Positions 30,577 through 38,375 of a stretch of 64,000 nt of DNA are shown here, piece by piece (positions within the stretch are counted from its first letter, which is position 1; each line of letters opens with the position of its first letter). Origin of the DNA: a virus; the IMG/VR virus record IMGVR_UViG_3300046809_000224, positions 1 to 64,000 of that record. The stretch is one strand, 5' to 3'. A program made the position numbers and the translations under genes. The notes under the pieces were generated by a model. It saw only the letters and a list, made by a program, of their open reading frames with translations, did not search any database and was not told the DNA's origin.

Positions 30577-30747
30577 ATGAAACGAGACCTTCTGAATCGG
30601 GAACCGGCCAAGTGGCGCGACCAGGACGCATTGGCCCAGAAGATCGGGCAGACGCGCAAGAAGGCCGAGAAGCATCAGCTCGTCACCCTTCTGTGTGATT
30701 CGCTCGCGCGGATGACTGAGAAGCCGAAGCATCGGAGGCCGCTGTGA
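30577..30747 (+). CDS. Small early protein
   Basis: 56 residues from the ATG with GGGGG/GAG upstream: MKRDLLNREPAKWRDQDALAQKI then a basic helix. The stop overlaps the next GTG. It resembles small phage early proteins near replication genes; no function known. Confidence 0.6.
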   Translation: MKRDLLNREPAKWRDQDALAQKIGQTRKKAEKHQLVTLLCDSLARMTEKPKHRRPL

Positions 30748-30986
30748 GCGCCCGCGGAGTTCGTCGGGTGTCCAGTGCTGAATTGCGCATTAACAGGGCG
30801 CTGGATTCGTTGGTTAAGAGCCTGCCGGTCGACGTCTTCCCGATTGCCGATCCGGACCTCGCTGCGCTTTCGGAACTGCTGCATCGCATGACTGTGTGCC
30901 AAGAGGATACGCCTGCAACGCGCATGGCCGGCGAAGCTATCCGCAGGCTGCGGGCTTATTTGTTGAAAGTTGGAAAGCAAAGATGA
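30744..30986 (+). CDS. Small helical early protein
   Basis: 80 residues from a GTG overlapping the previous stop. It contains RVSSAELRINRALDSLVKSL and a C-terminal helical part MAGEAIRRLRAYLLKVGK. Likely all-helical, with no recognised domain. Confidence 0.55.
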   Translation: MSARGVRRVSSAELRINRALDSLVKSLPVDVFPIADPDLAALSELLHRMTVCQEDTPATRMAGEAIRRLRAYLLKVGKQR

Positions 30987-31090
30987 GGACCGCGCTCAAG
31001 AGATCGCTGATGTGGCTTGTATGCCGCGCTATGTGGCTCAAGCCGGTGGTCGATTGGGCATTCAAGGTGTTTGACCTGAAGGGGCTGTGA
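30983..31090 (+). CDS. Very small amphipathic protein
   Basis: A 35-residue frame (MRTALKRSLMWLVCRAMWLK; DWAFKVFDLKGL) in ATGA overlap with the previous gene and directly abutting the replication gene start. It is rich in Trp, Leu and Lys, so probably membrane-peripheral. It could also act as a coupling leader for the next gene. Confidence 0.45.
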   Translation: MRTALKRSLMWLVCRAMWLKPVVDWAFKVFDLKGL

Positions 31091-31783
31091 GTGGCCGGGG
31101 ATTGGATAAAGATGAGAATCGCTTTGGCGGATGATCCCGCCGTCATATCTATAGCTGCGCGCTTGTCTGTCGACGAGTTCACTGTTGTCGGTATGTTGCA
31201 CCACTTGTGGGGGTGGGCCGATACGCAGTCACGCGATGGTCACGCTCCCGGCGTGACAAATGTCTGGATAGATCGGTACGTTCGTCACGTTGGTTTCGCC
31301 GAAGCGATGGTTTCTGTTGGGTGGCTGAAGATCGACTCGGCCGGCGTGACGTTCCCGAACTTTGACAGACACAACGGCGAAAGCGCCAAGGCACGCGGGT
31401 TAGCAGCCGAAAGAAAGAGAAATCAGAGAAGCAAAGTCACGGAAGAAGATGGACAAATGTCACGGTCAGAGCGTGACATAAACGTGACCAGAGAAGAGAA
31501 GAGAAGAGAAGAAAAGAAAGAGAGTGCTCCGAACGCTTCGCGTCCGAAATCTCGCAAAACGGCGATACCTGATGACTTTGGAATCAGCGACCGTGTTGCG
31601 GCGTGGGCGGCGGAAGACGGATACGAATTCCTTGACGAGCACTTGGCGTCCTTCAGACGGAAAGTCGCGGCGAATGGATACAAGTATGTCGACTGGGATT
31701 CAGCCTTCATGGAAGCGATCAGAAGCGACTGGGCGAAGATCAACAACAGGCCGAAAGGCAATACGTCGGGGTTGGTACTGTGA
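31091..31783 (+). CDS. Replication initiator (lambda O-like position)
   Basis: 230 residues from a GTG abutting the previous stop. The N-terminal 100 residues form a winged-helix-like domain (DEFTVVGMLHHLWGWAD; WIDRYVRHVGFAEAMVSVGWL; FPNFDRHNG). The middle is a charged Glu/Arg linker (EEKRREEKKE), and the C-terminal domain has GYKYVDWDSAFMEAIRSDWAK, the DnaT/DnaD-type helicase-loading end. An iteron-like array lies within the gene, as in lambda O. Confidence 0.75.
   Translation: MAGDWIKMRIALADDPAVISIAARLSVDEFTVVGMLHHLWGWADTQSRDGHAPGVTNVWIDRYVRHVGFAEAMVSVGWLKIDSAGVTFPNFDRHNGESAKARGLAAERKRNQRSKVTEEDGQMSRSERDINVTREEKRREEKKESAPNASRPKSRKTAIPDDFGISDRVAAWAAEDGYEFLDEHLASFRRKVAANGYKYVDWDSAFMEAIRSDWAKINNRPKGNTSGLVL
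31228..31525. other. Putative replication origin within the initiator gene
   Basis: Nine copies of GTCACG or its complement CGTGAC occur in 261 bp: 31228, 31239, 31251, 31284, 31344, 31436, 31459, 31471 and 31483. Two pair as GTCACGC-TCCCG-GCGTGAC (31239-31257). A purine-only AGAGAAG tract (31489-31525) follows. Iterons plus an easily melted tract inside the initiator gene mirror lambda ori. Confidence 0.65.
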
Positions 31784-33513
31784 AAAGCTTCAGTGATTTC
31801 GGAATCGACTTGGGCAACAAGAGCGGCGTTGAGGTCAAGACGACCTGCCCGCAGTGCTCGTCGTCGCGCAAGAAAAAGAACTATCCGTGTCTGAACGTCA
31901 ACACGGAACAGGGCGTATGGAATTGCTGGCATTGCGGCTGGAGCGGCACGCTCAAGGGCGGCGAATGGCAGAAGCCGGAAGTCCGTAAGGTCTACACGAA
32001 GCCTGCATTCGTCACGCCGGCGCAAGTGCCGGATGGCACCGTCGCGTGGTTCAAGACTAGAGGCATCGATGCGGCGGCGCTCGAGCGCAACAAAGTCACG
32101 AAAGGCAATACCTACTTCCCGCAGATCGAAGAAGAGCGGGACTGCATCATGTTCCCGTACTTCCGCGGCGAGGAAGTGGTGAACATCAAGTACCGCTCGA
32201 AAGACAAAATGTTCCGCATGGCGTCCGGCGCCGAGCGAATCTTGTACGGCATCAACGACATCGATCCTGAAGGCCTTATTTGGGTTGAGGGCGAAATCGA
32301 CAAGCTGTCAGTCGAGATGGCGGGCCTGACGAGCTGCGTGTCTGTTCCAGATGGCGCGCCCGCTGCCGACTCGAAGTCGTACAGCAACAAATTCGACTTT
32401 CTCACCGAGAAGGCCCTGGAAGACGTGAAGGTGCACATCATCGCCGTCGACAACGACGAGCCGGGCGTACGCCTGCAGGAAGAGTTAGTGCGCCGGCTCG
32501 GTCGCGAGAAGTGTCTGATCGTAGTCTGGCCGGAAAACTGCAAGGACGCCAACGAGGTCTTGCTGACGCACGGCCCCGACGTCCTGCTGGATTGCATCAA
32601 GAATGCTCGAGCCCTTCCCATTGAAGGGACGTACAGCGTCAACGACATCATCGAGTCGATTTTCAACGACTACGAATACGGCCCCGAGCGCGGTGTGTCG
32701 ACGAGTTGGTCGGAAATGGATGATACGTACCGCGTCATGACGGGGGAATGGACGCTCGTAACGGGCATTCCTGGGCACGGCAAGTCTGAGTGGCTAGATG
32801 CCCTTGCCCTGAACCTCGCGAACCACTACGGGTGGAATTTCGACATCTTCTCTCCGGAGAATCAGCCGCTCAAGTATCACGTCGAGAAGATGGCGGAAAA
32901 ATTTGTCGGCAAGCCGTTCATGGAAGGGTTTACGGATCGTATGTCCTTCAAGGAAATGAGCGAAGCGCTGAAGTTCATCAACGATCACTTTCATTTCATG
33001 CTGCCCGACTACCCCACTGTCGACGGTTTGCTTGAAATCTCGCAGCAACTGGTTTTTCGCCACGGTATCCAGGGGTTGATTATCGATCCGTGGAATGAAA
33101 TTAACCCGGCCCGCGACGGCAACGTTACTGAAACGGACTACATCAGCCAGGCGCTGACGAAGATCCGGACGTTCGCCCGCCGCAATCAGGTTCACGTATG
33201 GCTAGTCGCTCACCCGACGAAGCTGCAGAAGGATAAGACGACCGGCGCATATCCGGTTCCGACGCCGTATGACGTCAGCGGCTCGGCTCACTGGAGAAAC
33301 AAGGCGGACAACTGCATCACGGTTTATCGCGACGTTGTACAGGCGGGATCGCCAGTCCAGGTTCATGTCCAGAAGGTCCGGAAAAAGACGAACGGCAAGG
33401 TTGGAATGGTCGAGTTCGATTACGACCATATCTGCGGCAGATACAAGCCGTACAAAAAGAGCGTCTTGCCGAACACGTATTCGATGACCAACCGTAGGAA
33501 GGAGGCAGCGTGA
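31780..33513 (+). CDS. Primase-helicase (T7 gp4/Twinkle-type)
   Basis: 577 residues from a GTG overlapping the initiator stop. There is an N-terminal zinc domain (Cys23, Cys26, Cys49, Cys52), a TOPRIM region with IWVEGEIDKLSVEMAG and VDNDEPG, and a RecA-like helicase domain with Walker A GIPGHGKS at about 328-335, HFHFMLPDYPTVDGL and LIIDPWNEI (Walker B). It would unwind and prime at the phage fork, loaded by the upstream protein. Confidence 0.9.
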   Translation: MKSFSDFGIDLGNKSGVEVKTTCPQCSSSRKKKNYPCLNVNTEQGVWNCWHCGWSGTLKGGEWQKPEVRKVYTKPAFVTPAQVPDGTVAWFKTRGIDAAALERNKVTKGNTYFPQIEEERDCIMFPYFRGEEVVNIKYRSKDKMFRMASGAERILYGINDIDPEGLIWVEGEIDKLSVEMAGLTSCVSVPDGAPAADSKSYSNKFDFLTEKALEDVKVHIIAVDNDEPGVRLQEELVRRLGREKCLIVVWPENCKDANEVLLTHGPDVLLDCIKNARALPIEGTYSVNDIIESIFNDYEYGPERGVSTSWSEMDDTYRVMTGEWTLVTGIPGHGKSEWLDALALNLANHYGWNFDIFSPENQPLKYHVEKMAEKFVGKPFMEGFTDRMSFKEMSEALKFINDHFHFMLPDYPTVDGLLEISQQLVFRHGIQGLIIDPWNEINPARDGNVTETDYISQALTKIRTFARRNQVHVWLVAHPTKLQKDKTTGAYPVPTPYDVSGSAHWRNKADNCITVYRDVVQAGSPVQVHVQKVRKKTNGKVGMVEFDYDHICGRYKPYKKSVLPNTYSMTNRRKEAA

Positions 33514-33881
33514 ATACAGACGAATTGATTGCAGATATCCGCGCGACGTTTCCCGGCGTTGCCGCAATGAAACGCGAGTCGTGTGCAGGCGGCGAACGCT
33601 GGATGATTGGTGCCGAGCAAGCGACGCCATTTCCAGATGGCCTATCGGTCTTCTGCGGCTGCGCCGGATGTTTCGAGTCTGGCACGCATGACGGCGGAGT
33701 TCACTCAGGTTTTGCTAAGTGGATCGAGAACCGGAGCTTCTATCTCGAGCGAGAAGACGAATTCTGGTTTGTGCCCACGGGCTTGCCTGTCGCAGAAGAG
33801 ATCGCCGAATGGCACGCAGCATATGCAATCGCACACGCCAAGGGGCCAGTCGACCCAAATGATGACGGGTTGCCCTTCTGA
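33510..33881 (+). CDS. Early protein of unknown function
   Basis: 123 residues from a GTG overlapping the helicase stop. It has ATFPGVAAMKRESCAGGERWMIG, VFCGCAGCFESG (a possible metal or redox Cys cluster) and a C-terminal acidic part. No family recognised. Confidence 0.6.
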   Translation: MNTDELIADIRATFPGVAAMKRESCAGGERWMIGAEQATPFPDGLSVFCGCAGCFESGTHDGGVHSGFAKWIENRSFYLEREDEFWFVPTGLPVAEEIAEWHAAYAIAHAKGPVDPNDDGLPF

Positions 33882-34048
33882 TGATCCACGACCCGGTGAG
33901 ACTGCAGGAAGTGATCGAAGAAATATCCGAGTGGCCGACGAAACAGCATCGCGTCCAATACATCGAGGCGATAAGCAAAGAGTTCGGGCCAGAGGCGGCG
34001 CAACAGATACGGGACGGCCTGAGGTTGTGGGCCGAGAGAAACAAGTAA
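33881..34048 (+). CDS. Small early protein
   Basis: A 55-residue frame in a TGATG overlap with the preceding gene: MIHDPVRLQEVIEEISEW, YIEAISKEFGPEAAQQ and WAERNK. Helical and charged; the context argues for a real coupled gene. Function unknown. Confidence 0.6.
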   Translation: MIHDPVRLQEVIEEISEWPTKQHRVQYIEAISKEFGPEAAQQIRDGLRLWAERNK

Positions 34049-34059
34049 GGGGTGGCGAG

Positions 34060-34119
34060 ATGAGTGAAATAACTGAAAGACGCGTAGGTAGTTGTACTAA
34101 CGTGCTGGAGGTCGTATGA
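34060..34119 (+). CDS. Possible 19-residue peptide upstream of the 34116 gene
   Basis: MSEITERRVGSCTNVLEVV, with GGGGTGGCGAG before the ATG and its stop overlapping the next ATG. It may be a coupling leader. The 16-base sequence spanning SCTNV (34090-34105) recurs in the leader of the leftward operon. Confidence 0.35.
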   Translation: MSEITERRVGSCTNVLEVV

Positions 34120-34610
34120 GCCGCAGCCAGAAGTCTAGAAAGAAGTACGACCCCAACCGCCGACTGAATCGTTGCGCCGCAATCATGGAACGCGCCATCG
34201 CCCGCATGCCGATTCGAGAGGATGCAAAGCGAGACATCGAGATCGCGGCACACATCGCATTAGATCGGCTGCTCAAGGGCGCTGACAAAGACTCGCTTTA
34301 CGTTCTCGCGAGCGCTATTGACGTCGCGCATGAACTGGCCGTTAAGGACGTCGGCGCTGACTACCTCGCTGAGATCGAAGCCGGCATGGCCGCCATCGTG
34401 CGCGCAAAGAAGCACGGAGATCTGACTGGCGTCTGGAAGTTGTTCGGAGACGACGCTGACCGCGTCAGTACCGCCCTCGCCGTTCACGACGCCCAACTCG
34501 AGGTCGCGAGCCGCGAGTTGGTGGTCGACACGATCAACACCGTCACCGCTCGAGTCGAGGGCGGTTCGAAGGAAACCGAATTCGAAGAAATGATGTTGCA
34601 AGCGGCATAA
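34116..34610 (+). CDS. Helical early protein
   Basis: 164 residues with a basic start (MSRSQKSRKKYDPNRRLNRC) and a long helical body (AAIMERAIARMPIREDAKRD; YLAEIEAGMAAIVRAKKHG; LVVDTINTVTARVEGG). The type is conserved in related Burkholderia-like phages; function unknown. Confidence 0.65.
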   Translation: MSRSQKSRKKYDPNRRLNRCAAIMERAIARMPIREDAKRDIEIAAHIALDRLLKGADKDSLYVLASAIDVAHELAVKDVGADYLAEIEAGMAAIVRAKKHGDLTGVWKLFGDDADRVSTALAVHDAQLEVASRELVVDTINTVTARVEGGSKETEFEEMMLQAA

Positions 34611-34630
34611 CCAAACATACGGAGTGAAAA

Positions 34631-35101
34631 ATGGCATCGGAGAAGCAAATGGCCCGGTGGCTGAGACATTCGACAGTCCGCGAGAACGGCTGCATCGAAT
34701 ACAACGGCAACGTTAATCGAGATGGGTACGCTCCAGTCCGACATCAGGGTACTAGGCAGTATCTGCACAGAATTTCGTTTGAGCATTACAAGCACAAGTT
34801 GGACGACGGAATTTGCGCGCTACATAGCTGCGATAACCGTCGTTGCTGGAATGCGGAACATCTGTTTGCTGGGACGCGCACGGTCAATAACGAAGACAAG
34901 GTCAAGAAAGGTCGTCAAGCGAAAGGATCGGAGCACGGATTGAGGGGCGCCGAACACCCGTTGGCGAGGCTTTCTACCCAGGATGTGCGGAATGTTAGGG
35001 CGCTGTATTCGGATGGCGAGAAACAGCGCGTGATAGCAGAAAAGTACGGGATCAGCCAGCCGGCTGTATCCGCGATCGTTAATCATAAAAGGTGGGCGTA
35101 A
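34631..35101 (+). CDS. HNH homing endonuclease
   Basis: 156 residues: [35 protein letters not shown] (HNH core with Cys and His ligands), then [14 protein letters not shown] (NUMOD-like) and a C-terminal helix-turn-helix ([23 protein letters not shown]). A free-standing phage homing endonuclease; third HNH gene in the window. Confidence 0.88.
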   Translation: MASEKQMARWLRHSTVRENGCIEYNGNVNRDGYAPVRHQGTRQYLHRISFEHYKHKLDDGICALHSCDNRRCWNAEHLFAGTRTVNNEDKVKKGRQAKGSEHGLRGAEHPLARLSTQDVRNVRALYSDGEKQRVIAEKYGISQPAVSAIVNHKRWA

Positions 35102-35103
35102 TC

Positions 35104-35550
35104 ATGGCTTCAGTTAATCGCGTAACTCTCCTCGGCAATCTCGGTGCAGATCCGGAAGTGCGTTATCTGCCCAGTGGCGACGCGGTGGCGAACATTCGCC
35201 TCGCAACGACCGACCGTTACAAGGACAAGACGTCCGGTGAAATGAAGGAAGCCACCGAATGGCACCGGGTGTCGTTCTTCGGACGCCTCGCCGAGATCGT
35301 CTCCGAATACCTGAAGAAGGGATCGACGGTCTACATCGAAGGAAAGATCCGCACACGCAAATACCAGGCGCAGGACGGCACCGACCGTTATTCGACTGAC
35401 ATCGTTGCAGACCAGATGCAGATGCTCGGTGGCCGCGCCGAAGGTGGTGAGCGTCCGCAGCAACGCCGTCAGGAGTCCGCCAAGCCTGCAGAGAACCGTG
35501 CGCCGGCCGGTGGCGGGTTCGAGCAGATGGACGACGACATCCCATTCTAG
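35104..35550 (+). CDS. ssb: Single-stranded DNA-binding protein (replication-operon copy)
   Basis: 148 residues, close to classical bacterial [23 protein letters not shown], then [39 protein letters not shown], and the tip MDDDIPF. It lies among replication genes. A divergent second SSB is in the leftward recombination operon. Confidence 0.93.
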   Translation: MASVNRVTLLGNLGADPEVRYLPSGDAVANIRLATTDRYKDKTSGEMKEATEWHRVSFFGRLAEIVSEYLKKGSTVYIEGKIRTRKYQAQDGTDRYSTDIVADQMQMLGGRAEGGERPQQRRQESAKPAENRAPAGGGFEQMDDDIPF

Positions 35551-35559
35551 GAGGAAGTC

Positions 35560-36138
35560 ATGGGAGCCAGAAAGTGGTCCGACGAGGAGATCGCCATTGC
35601 TCGAGGCATCCTCGCGAGCGGCAAGACCGTAAAGGCGATGGCGCATCTGCTACCCGGCCGCCCTATCGGCGGAATCAAATGCATGGTCACGAAGCTTGCC
35701 GGCGACGACAAGAAGAAGCGCGGCGACACGCAATGGCTGTGGCCGGCGATGGAACGGGAGCTTAAACAGAGTCCCGGACAGACCATTGAGGAACTGCGCA
35801 TCAAATTCGGCTGCTCGCATAAACACGCATGCGATGTCATTCGTTCGCGGCACGGCTCTGATGTCTATGTCTCGGACTGGAAGACCTATATCGGCCATCA
35901 CATCGAAAGATGGTCGCTGGGAACTGGTCCGGACGCACCGAAGCCGCCGCGTCAGTCGATCGAGGAACGTCGACGTCTTGGAAGACTTGCGTATCGGATG
36001 CGAACTGCAAAGCGGAATCCGTTCGAAAACATGTTGATGCAGCTTCAGGGTGAGATAGCCAAGGTCGGGGCAAATGATTCGGGCCGCGTCTACATTCACC
36101 TGACCGACTCACCCGACGAAATGGAGATCGCAGCATGA
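35560..36138 (+). CDS. DNA-binding early protein (SANT/Myb-like)
   Basis: 192 residues. ARKWSDEEIAIARGILASGKTVKAMAHLLPGRPIGGIKCMV has Trp-D-E-E spacing and a second helix like Myb/SANT modules. A second HTH-like part (TIEELRIKFGCSHKHACDVI) and a basic middle follow. A regulator or replication accessory protein; partner unknown. Confidence 0.6.
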   Translation: MGARKWSDEEIAIARGILASGKTVKAMAHLLPGRPIGGIKCMVTKLAGDDKKKRGDTQWLWPAMERELKQSPGQTIEELRIKFGCSHKHACDVIRSRHGSDVYVSDWKTYIGHHIERWSLGTGPDAPKPPRQSIEERRRLGRLAYRMRTAKRNPFENMLMQLQGEIAKVGANDSGRVYIHLTDSPDEMEIAA

Positions 36139-36416
36139 ACTGCAAACCTGGTGATCTGGCGATCGTTATCAAAGCAAGCAGGGAATCCAACATCGGAAAG
36201 ATCGTAAGGGTGCTTCGTCTCTATTCCCGCGAAGAAAAAGGAGTCGCATGGGAGGTTGAGTGCGAAACCGTTGTCGAAGTGGTCGGAATTTTTAATCAGC
36301 GTCCTGCACGGCGTAATCCTGAAAAAGCTCTCATCGCATGGGATGACTGGCTTCGTCCGATCAGCGGCGTCCCCGTCAACGACGAAGTAACCGACGACAT
36401 CAAGGAGCCAGCATGA
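36135..36416 (+). CDS. Small beta-rich early protein (KOW-like)
   Basis: 93 residues. CKPGDLAIVIKASRESNIGKIVRVLRLYSRE resembles a small SH3/KOW barrel (G-D-x-A followed by GKIVRV). The C-terminal WDDWLRPI segment is typical of short phage SH3-like proteins. It overlaps both neighbours. Function unknown. Confidence 0.6.
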   Translation: MNCKPGDLAIVIKASRESNIGKIVRVLRLYSREEKGVAWEVECETVVEVVGIFNQRPARRNPEKALIAWDDWLRPISGVPVNDEVTDDIKEPA

Positions 36417-36592
36417 ACACCCTACCCGAACCCTCGCAACTAGTCGCGGGCATGAGCCACAAAGAAATGCTCGAGATTATGGCTGCGAACAACATTTTCT
36501 GTGGCCATGACCGCTTCGCCCGAATCCTGATGGATGCGCAGCGTCGAGCCATTGCGGCGCAGAGCGAAGTGAATGAGGAGAAGACGGTATGA
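36413..36592 (+). CDS. Small early protein
   Basis: A 59-residue frame, ATGA-overlapped at both ends: MNTLPEPSQLVAGMSHKEML, EIMAANNIFCGHDRF, DAQRRAIAAQSEVN. Predicted helical; unknown role. Confidence 0.6.
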   Translation: MNTLPEPSQLVAGMSHKEMLEIMAANNIFCGHDRFARILMDAQRRAIAAQSEVNEEKTV

Positions 36593-36918
36593 CCATGTTC
36601 GAAACCACACGCCGGATTTATATCAGCGGGCCCATGTCGGGAATCGATCGCCTCAACTTCCCGCTCTTTAACCGCACTGCGGTGCGTCTGCGGAACATGC
36701 GATGGGAGGTCGTCAACCCAGTCGAGATCAATCCAGACCCAGAAGCCAAATGGCTTGATTGCATTGCAGCCGATTTGAAGGCGATGGACGGCTGCACGGC
36801 GATCTGTTTGTTGCCGGGCTGGACAAATTCGTTTGGCGCCAAGATCGAGCGCCTGGCTGCCGACAAGCTTGGGCTGGAAATTTACAACTTAGCCGATCTT
36901 ATTCCGGAGGCAGCATGA
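36589..36918 (+). CDS. DUF4406 protein (nucleoside-deoxyribosyltransferase-like)
   Basis: 109 residues. RRIYISGPMSGIDRLNFPLFN, WEVVNPVEINPD, CIAADLKAMDGCTAICLLPGW and SFGAKIERLAADKLGL match DUF4406, related to nucleoside 2-deoxyribosyltransferases. It precedes a dNMP kinase in ATGA overlap, suggesting nucleotide metabolism. Substrate not known. Confidence 0.8.
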   Translation: MTMFETTRRIYISGPMSGIDRLNFPLFNRTAVRLRNMRWEVVNPVEINPDPEAKWLDCIAADLKAMDGCTAICLLPGWTNSFGAKIERLAADKLGLEIYNLADLIPEAA

Positions 36919-37502
36919 GAGACCTTCCCAACATCATCGCCCTGGTTGGCAACGCAGGCGCCGGCAAGTCGACCGTCGCCGAATACCTGATGGAAGTTCA
37001 TCGCTACAAGCTGGTGAAGTTCGCCGGCCCGCTCAAGACCATGCTTCGGGCGATCGGTCTTGACGAAGAGGAAATCGAAGGCTCGCGCAAGGAGGTGCCT
37101 TGCGACCTGCTGTGCGGAAAGACGCCACGGCACGCGATGGTCACGCTCGGAACTGAATGGGGCCGCGACCATATCGGCGCAAACTTCTGGGCGGGTCTGT
37201 GGCAGGAAGAAGTCGCGGCGCACATCAACTCAGGACATGTGGTCGTGGTCGACGATTGCCGTTTCCCGAACGAGCTCGAAGCCGTCAGGAAAATGGGTGG
37301 CATCGCCTGGCTCATTACGCGCCCGGATCACGCAGGTTCGTCCATCCCGACGCACCGCAGCGAAGGCGCCCTGTCGCACCACTATAGCCAGATGCGCCAC
37401 ATCATCAACGATAGCGACGTCACGGCGCTGCACTTGCAAGTGTTCGACGCGTTGCGGGCTGAGTTGAATGCCGAGTATCTGGCGCATGAGGTGAAGGCGT
37501 GA
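36915..37502 (+). CDS. Deoxynucleoside monophosphate kinase
   Basis: 195 residues from the ATG overlapping the DUF4406 stop. Walker A GNAGAGKST is at residues 12-20; KFAGPLKTML, GKTPRHAMVTLGTEWGRDHIG (LID/NMP region) and VVVDDCRFPNELEAV follow the T4 gp1-type dNMP kinase. It phosphorylates dNMPs for phage DNA synthesis, possibly including unusual bases. Confidence 0.85.
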   Translation: MRDLPNIIALVGNAGAGKSTVAEYLMEVHRYKLVKFAGPLKTMLRAIGLDEEEIEGSRKEVPCDLLCGKTPRHAMVTLGTEWGRDHIGANFWAGLWQEEVAAHINSGHVVVVDDCRFPNELEAVRKMGGIAWLITRPDHAGSSIPTHRSEGALSHHYSQMRHIINDSDVTALHLQVFDALRAELNAEYLAHEVKA

Positions 37503-37837
37503 GCGAACCACAACAACTTCGCGTCTACCGCATCGAGGCGATCGGTTTAGATCCCATCACGGTCTACGTTGAGCAGTTCCGCCCGGGCGCCGCCCGCATG
37601 GTGGTCCAGTGCTATGCGCGAGCATGGACAGGATTCTGGGGCTCGCATGGCACGGAAGCCCCGCTGGAATCGTTTGTTGCTTCAAGCGATGCCGAGTATG
37701 TCGCGAACGGGCTTGTGTGGGGAACCAATGACCTGATTCTCAAGCGCCGCGAGAAAGACAACTACGCGTATGTCACAAGGATTGTGCGGGCGATTCAGGC
37801 GGAGTTTAGACGTGTCTCGTTGGAGGTCGCAGCATGA
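37499..37837 (+). CDS. Early protein of unknown function
   Basis: 112 residues from a GTG overlapping the kinase stop. RVYRIEAIGLDPITVYVEQFRPGAARMVVQCYARAWTGFWGSHG is a beta-rich start typical of a small phage family found beside NinB. A C-terminal helix follows. No known role. Confidence 0.65.
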   Translation: MSEPQQLRVYRIEAIGLDPITVYVEQFRPGAARMVVQCYARAWTGFWGSHGTEAPLESFVASSDAEYVANGLVWGTNDLILKRREKDNYAYVTRIVRAIQAEFRRVSLEVAA

Positions 37838-38247
37838 CCGCCGCCCTATACAGAGAGTTCACGCTAAAGAACGGCGGCGTCTGGAATGCCGTCGTAGCCT
37901 TCATCAAGGCGAATGCACCCACATTCGCCGACAAGGGGGAGCCGTTGCGTCTGATCGTCACCGCCGAGGAGCGGCAGAGAAACGCTCAGCAAAACCGCTT
38001 TTACTGGGGCGCCGTGCTCAAGCAGGTCAGCGAGTCAGCATGGGTCGACGGAAGGCAATACGACAAAGACACGTGGCACGAATTCTTCGCGCGCAAGTAT
38101 GGCGTGCTCGACGAGCTCACCCTGCCCGATGGCGAAATCATTACGCGCCGGAAGTCGACGACGCAGATGAGCGTTGGGGAGTTTTCGGAATATCTCGATG
38201 CCGTGCAGAGCTATGCGGGCGAAACGCTGGGGGTGACGTTCGAATGA
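37834..38247 (+). CDS. ninB: NinB-like recombination protein
   Basis: 137 residues. RLIVTAEERQRNAQQNRFYWGAVLKQVSESAWVDGRQYDKDTWHEFFARKYG is the NinB signature (QNR-FW followed by a W helix), and TTQMSVGEFSEYLDAVQSYA ends it. NinB binds ssDNA and acts in recombination and fork repair. It lies upstream of NinG, as in lambdoid nin regions. Confidence 0.88.
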   Translation: MTAALYREFTLKNGGVWNAVVAFIKANAPTFADKGEPLRLIVTAEERQRNAQQNRFYWGAVLKQVSESAWVDGRQYDKDTWHEFFARKYGVLDELTLPDGEIITRRKSTTQMSVGEFSEYLDAVQSYAGETLGVTFE

Positions 38248-38375
38248 AACACAGCCAAGTTTTCACCATTTGCGCGGCTGTCTACATCTCTCCGCACGTT
38301 TCGCCGGCAGCGGGAATATGTCTTGGCATCTATTTCGGAGTGTGGGCGATTTATCACGTGTGGAGGGAATCTTGA
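38244..38375 (+). CDS. Single-pass membrane microprotein
   Basis: A 43-residue frame in ATGA overlap with ninB. VYISPHVSPAAGICLGIYFGVWAIYHVW is a weakly hydrophobic segment able to span the membrane. The stop overlaps the TTG start of ninG. Function unknown. Confidence 0.55.
   Translation: MKHSQVFTICAAVYISPHVSPAAGICLGIYFGVWAIYHVWRES

Noticed and set aside
31489-31525. Purine tract as a frameshift or sequencing-error site
   Set aside because: The reading frame is intact on both sides and the tract codes for a charged linker; origin-related use is more likely.
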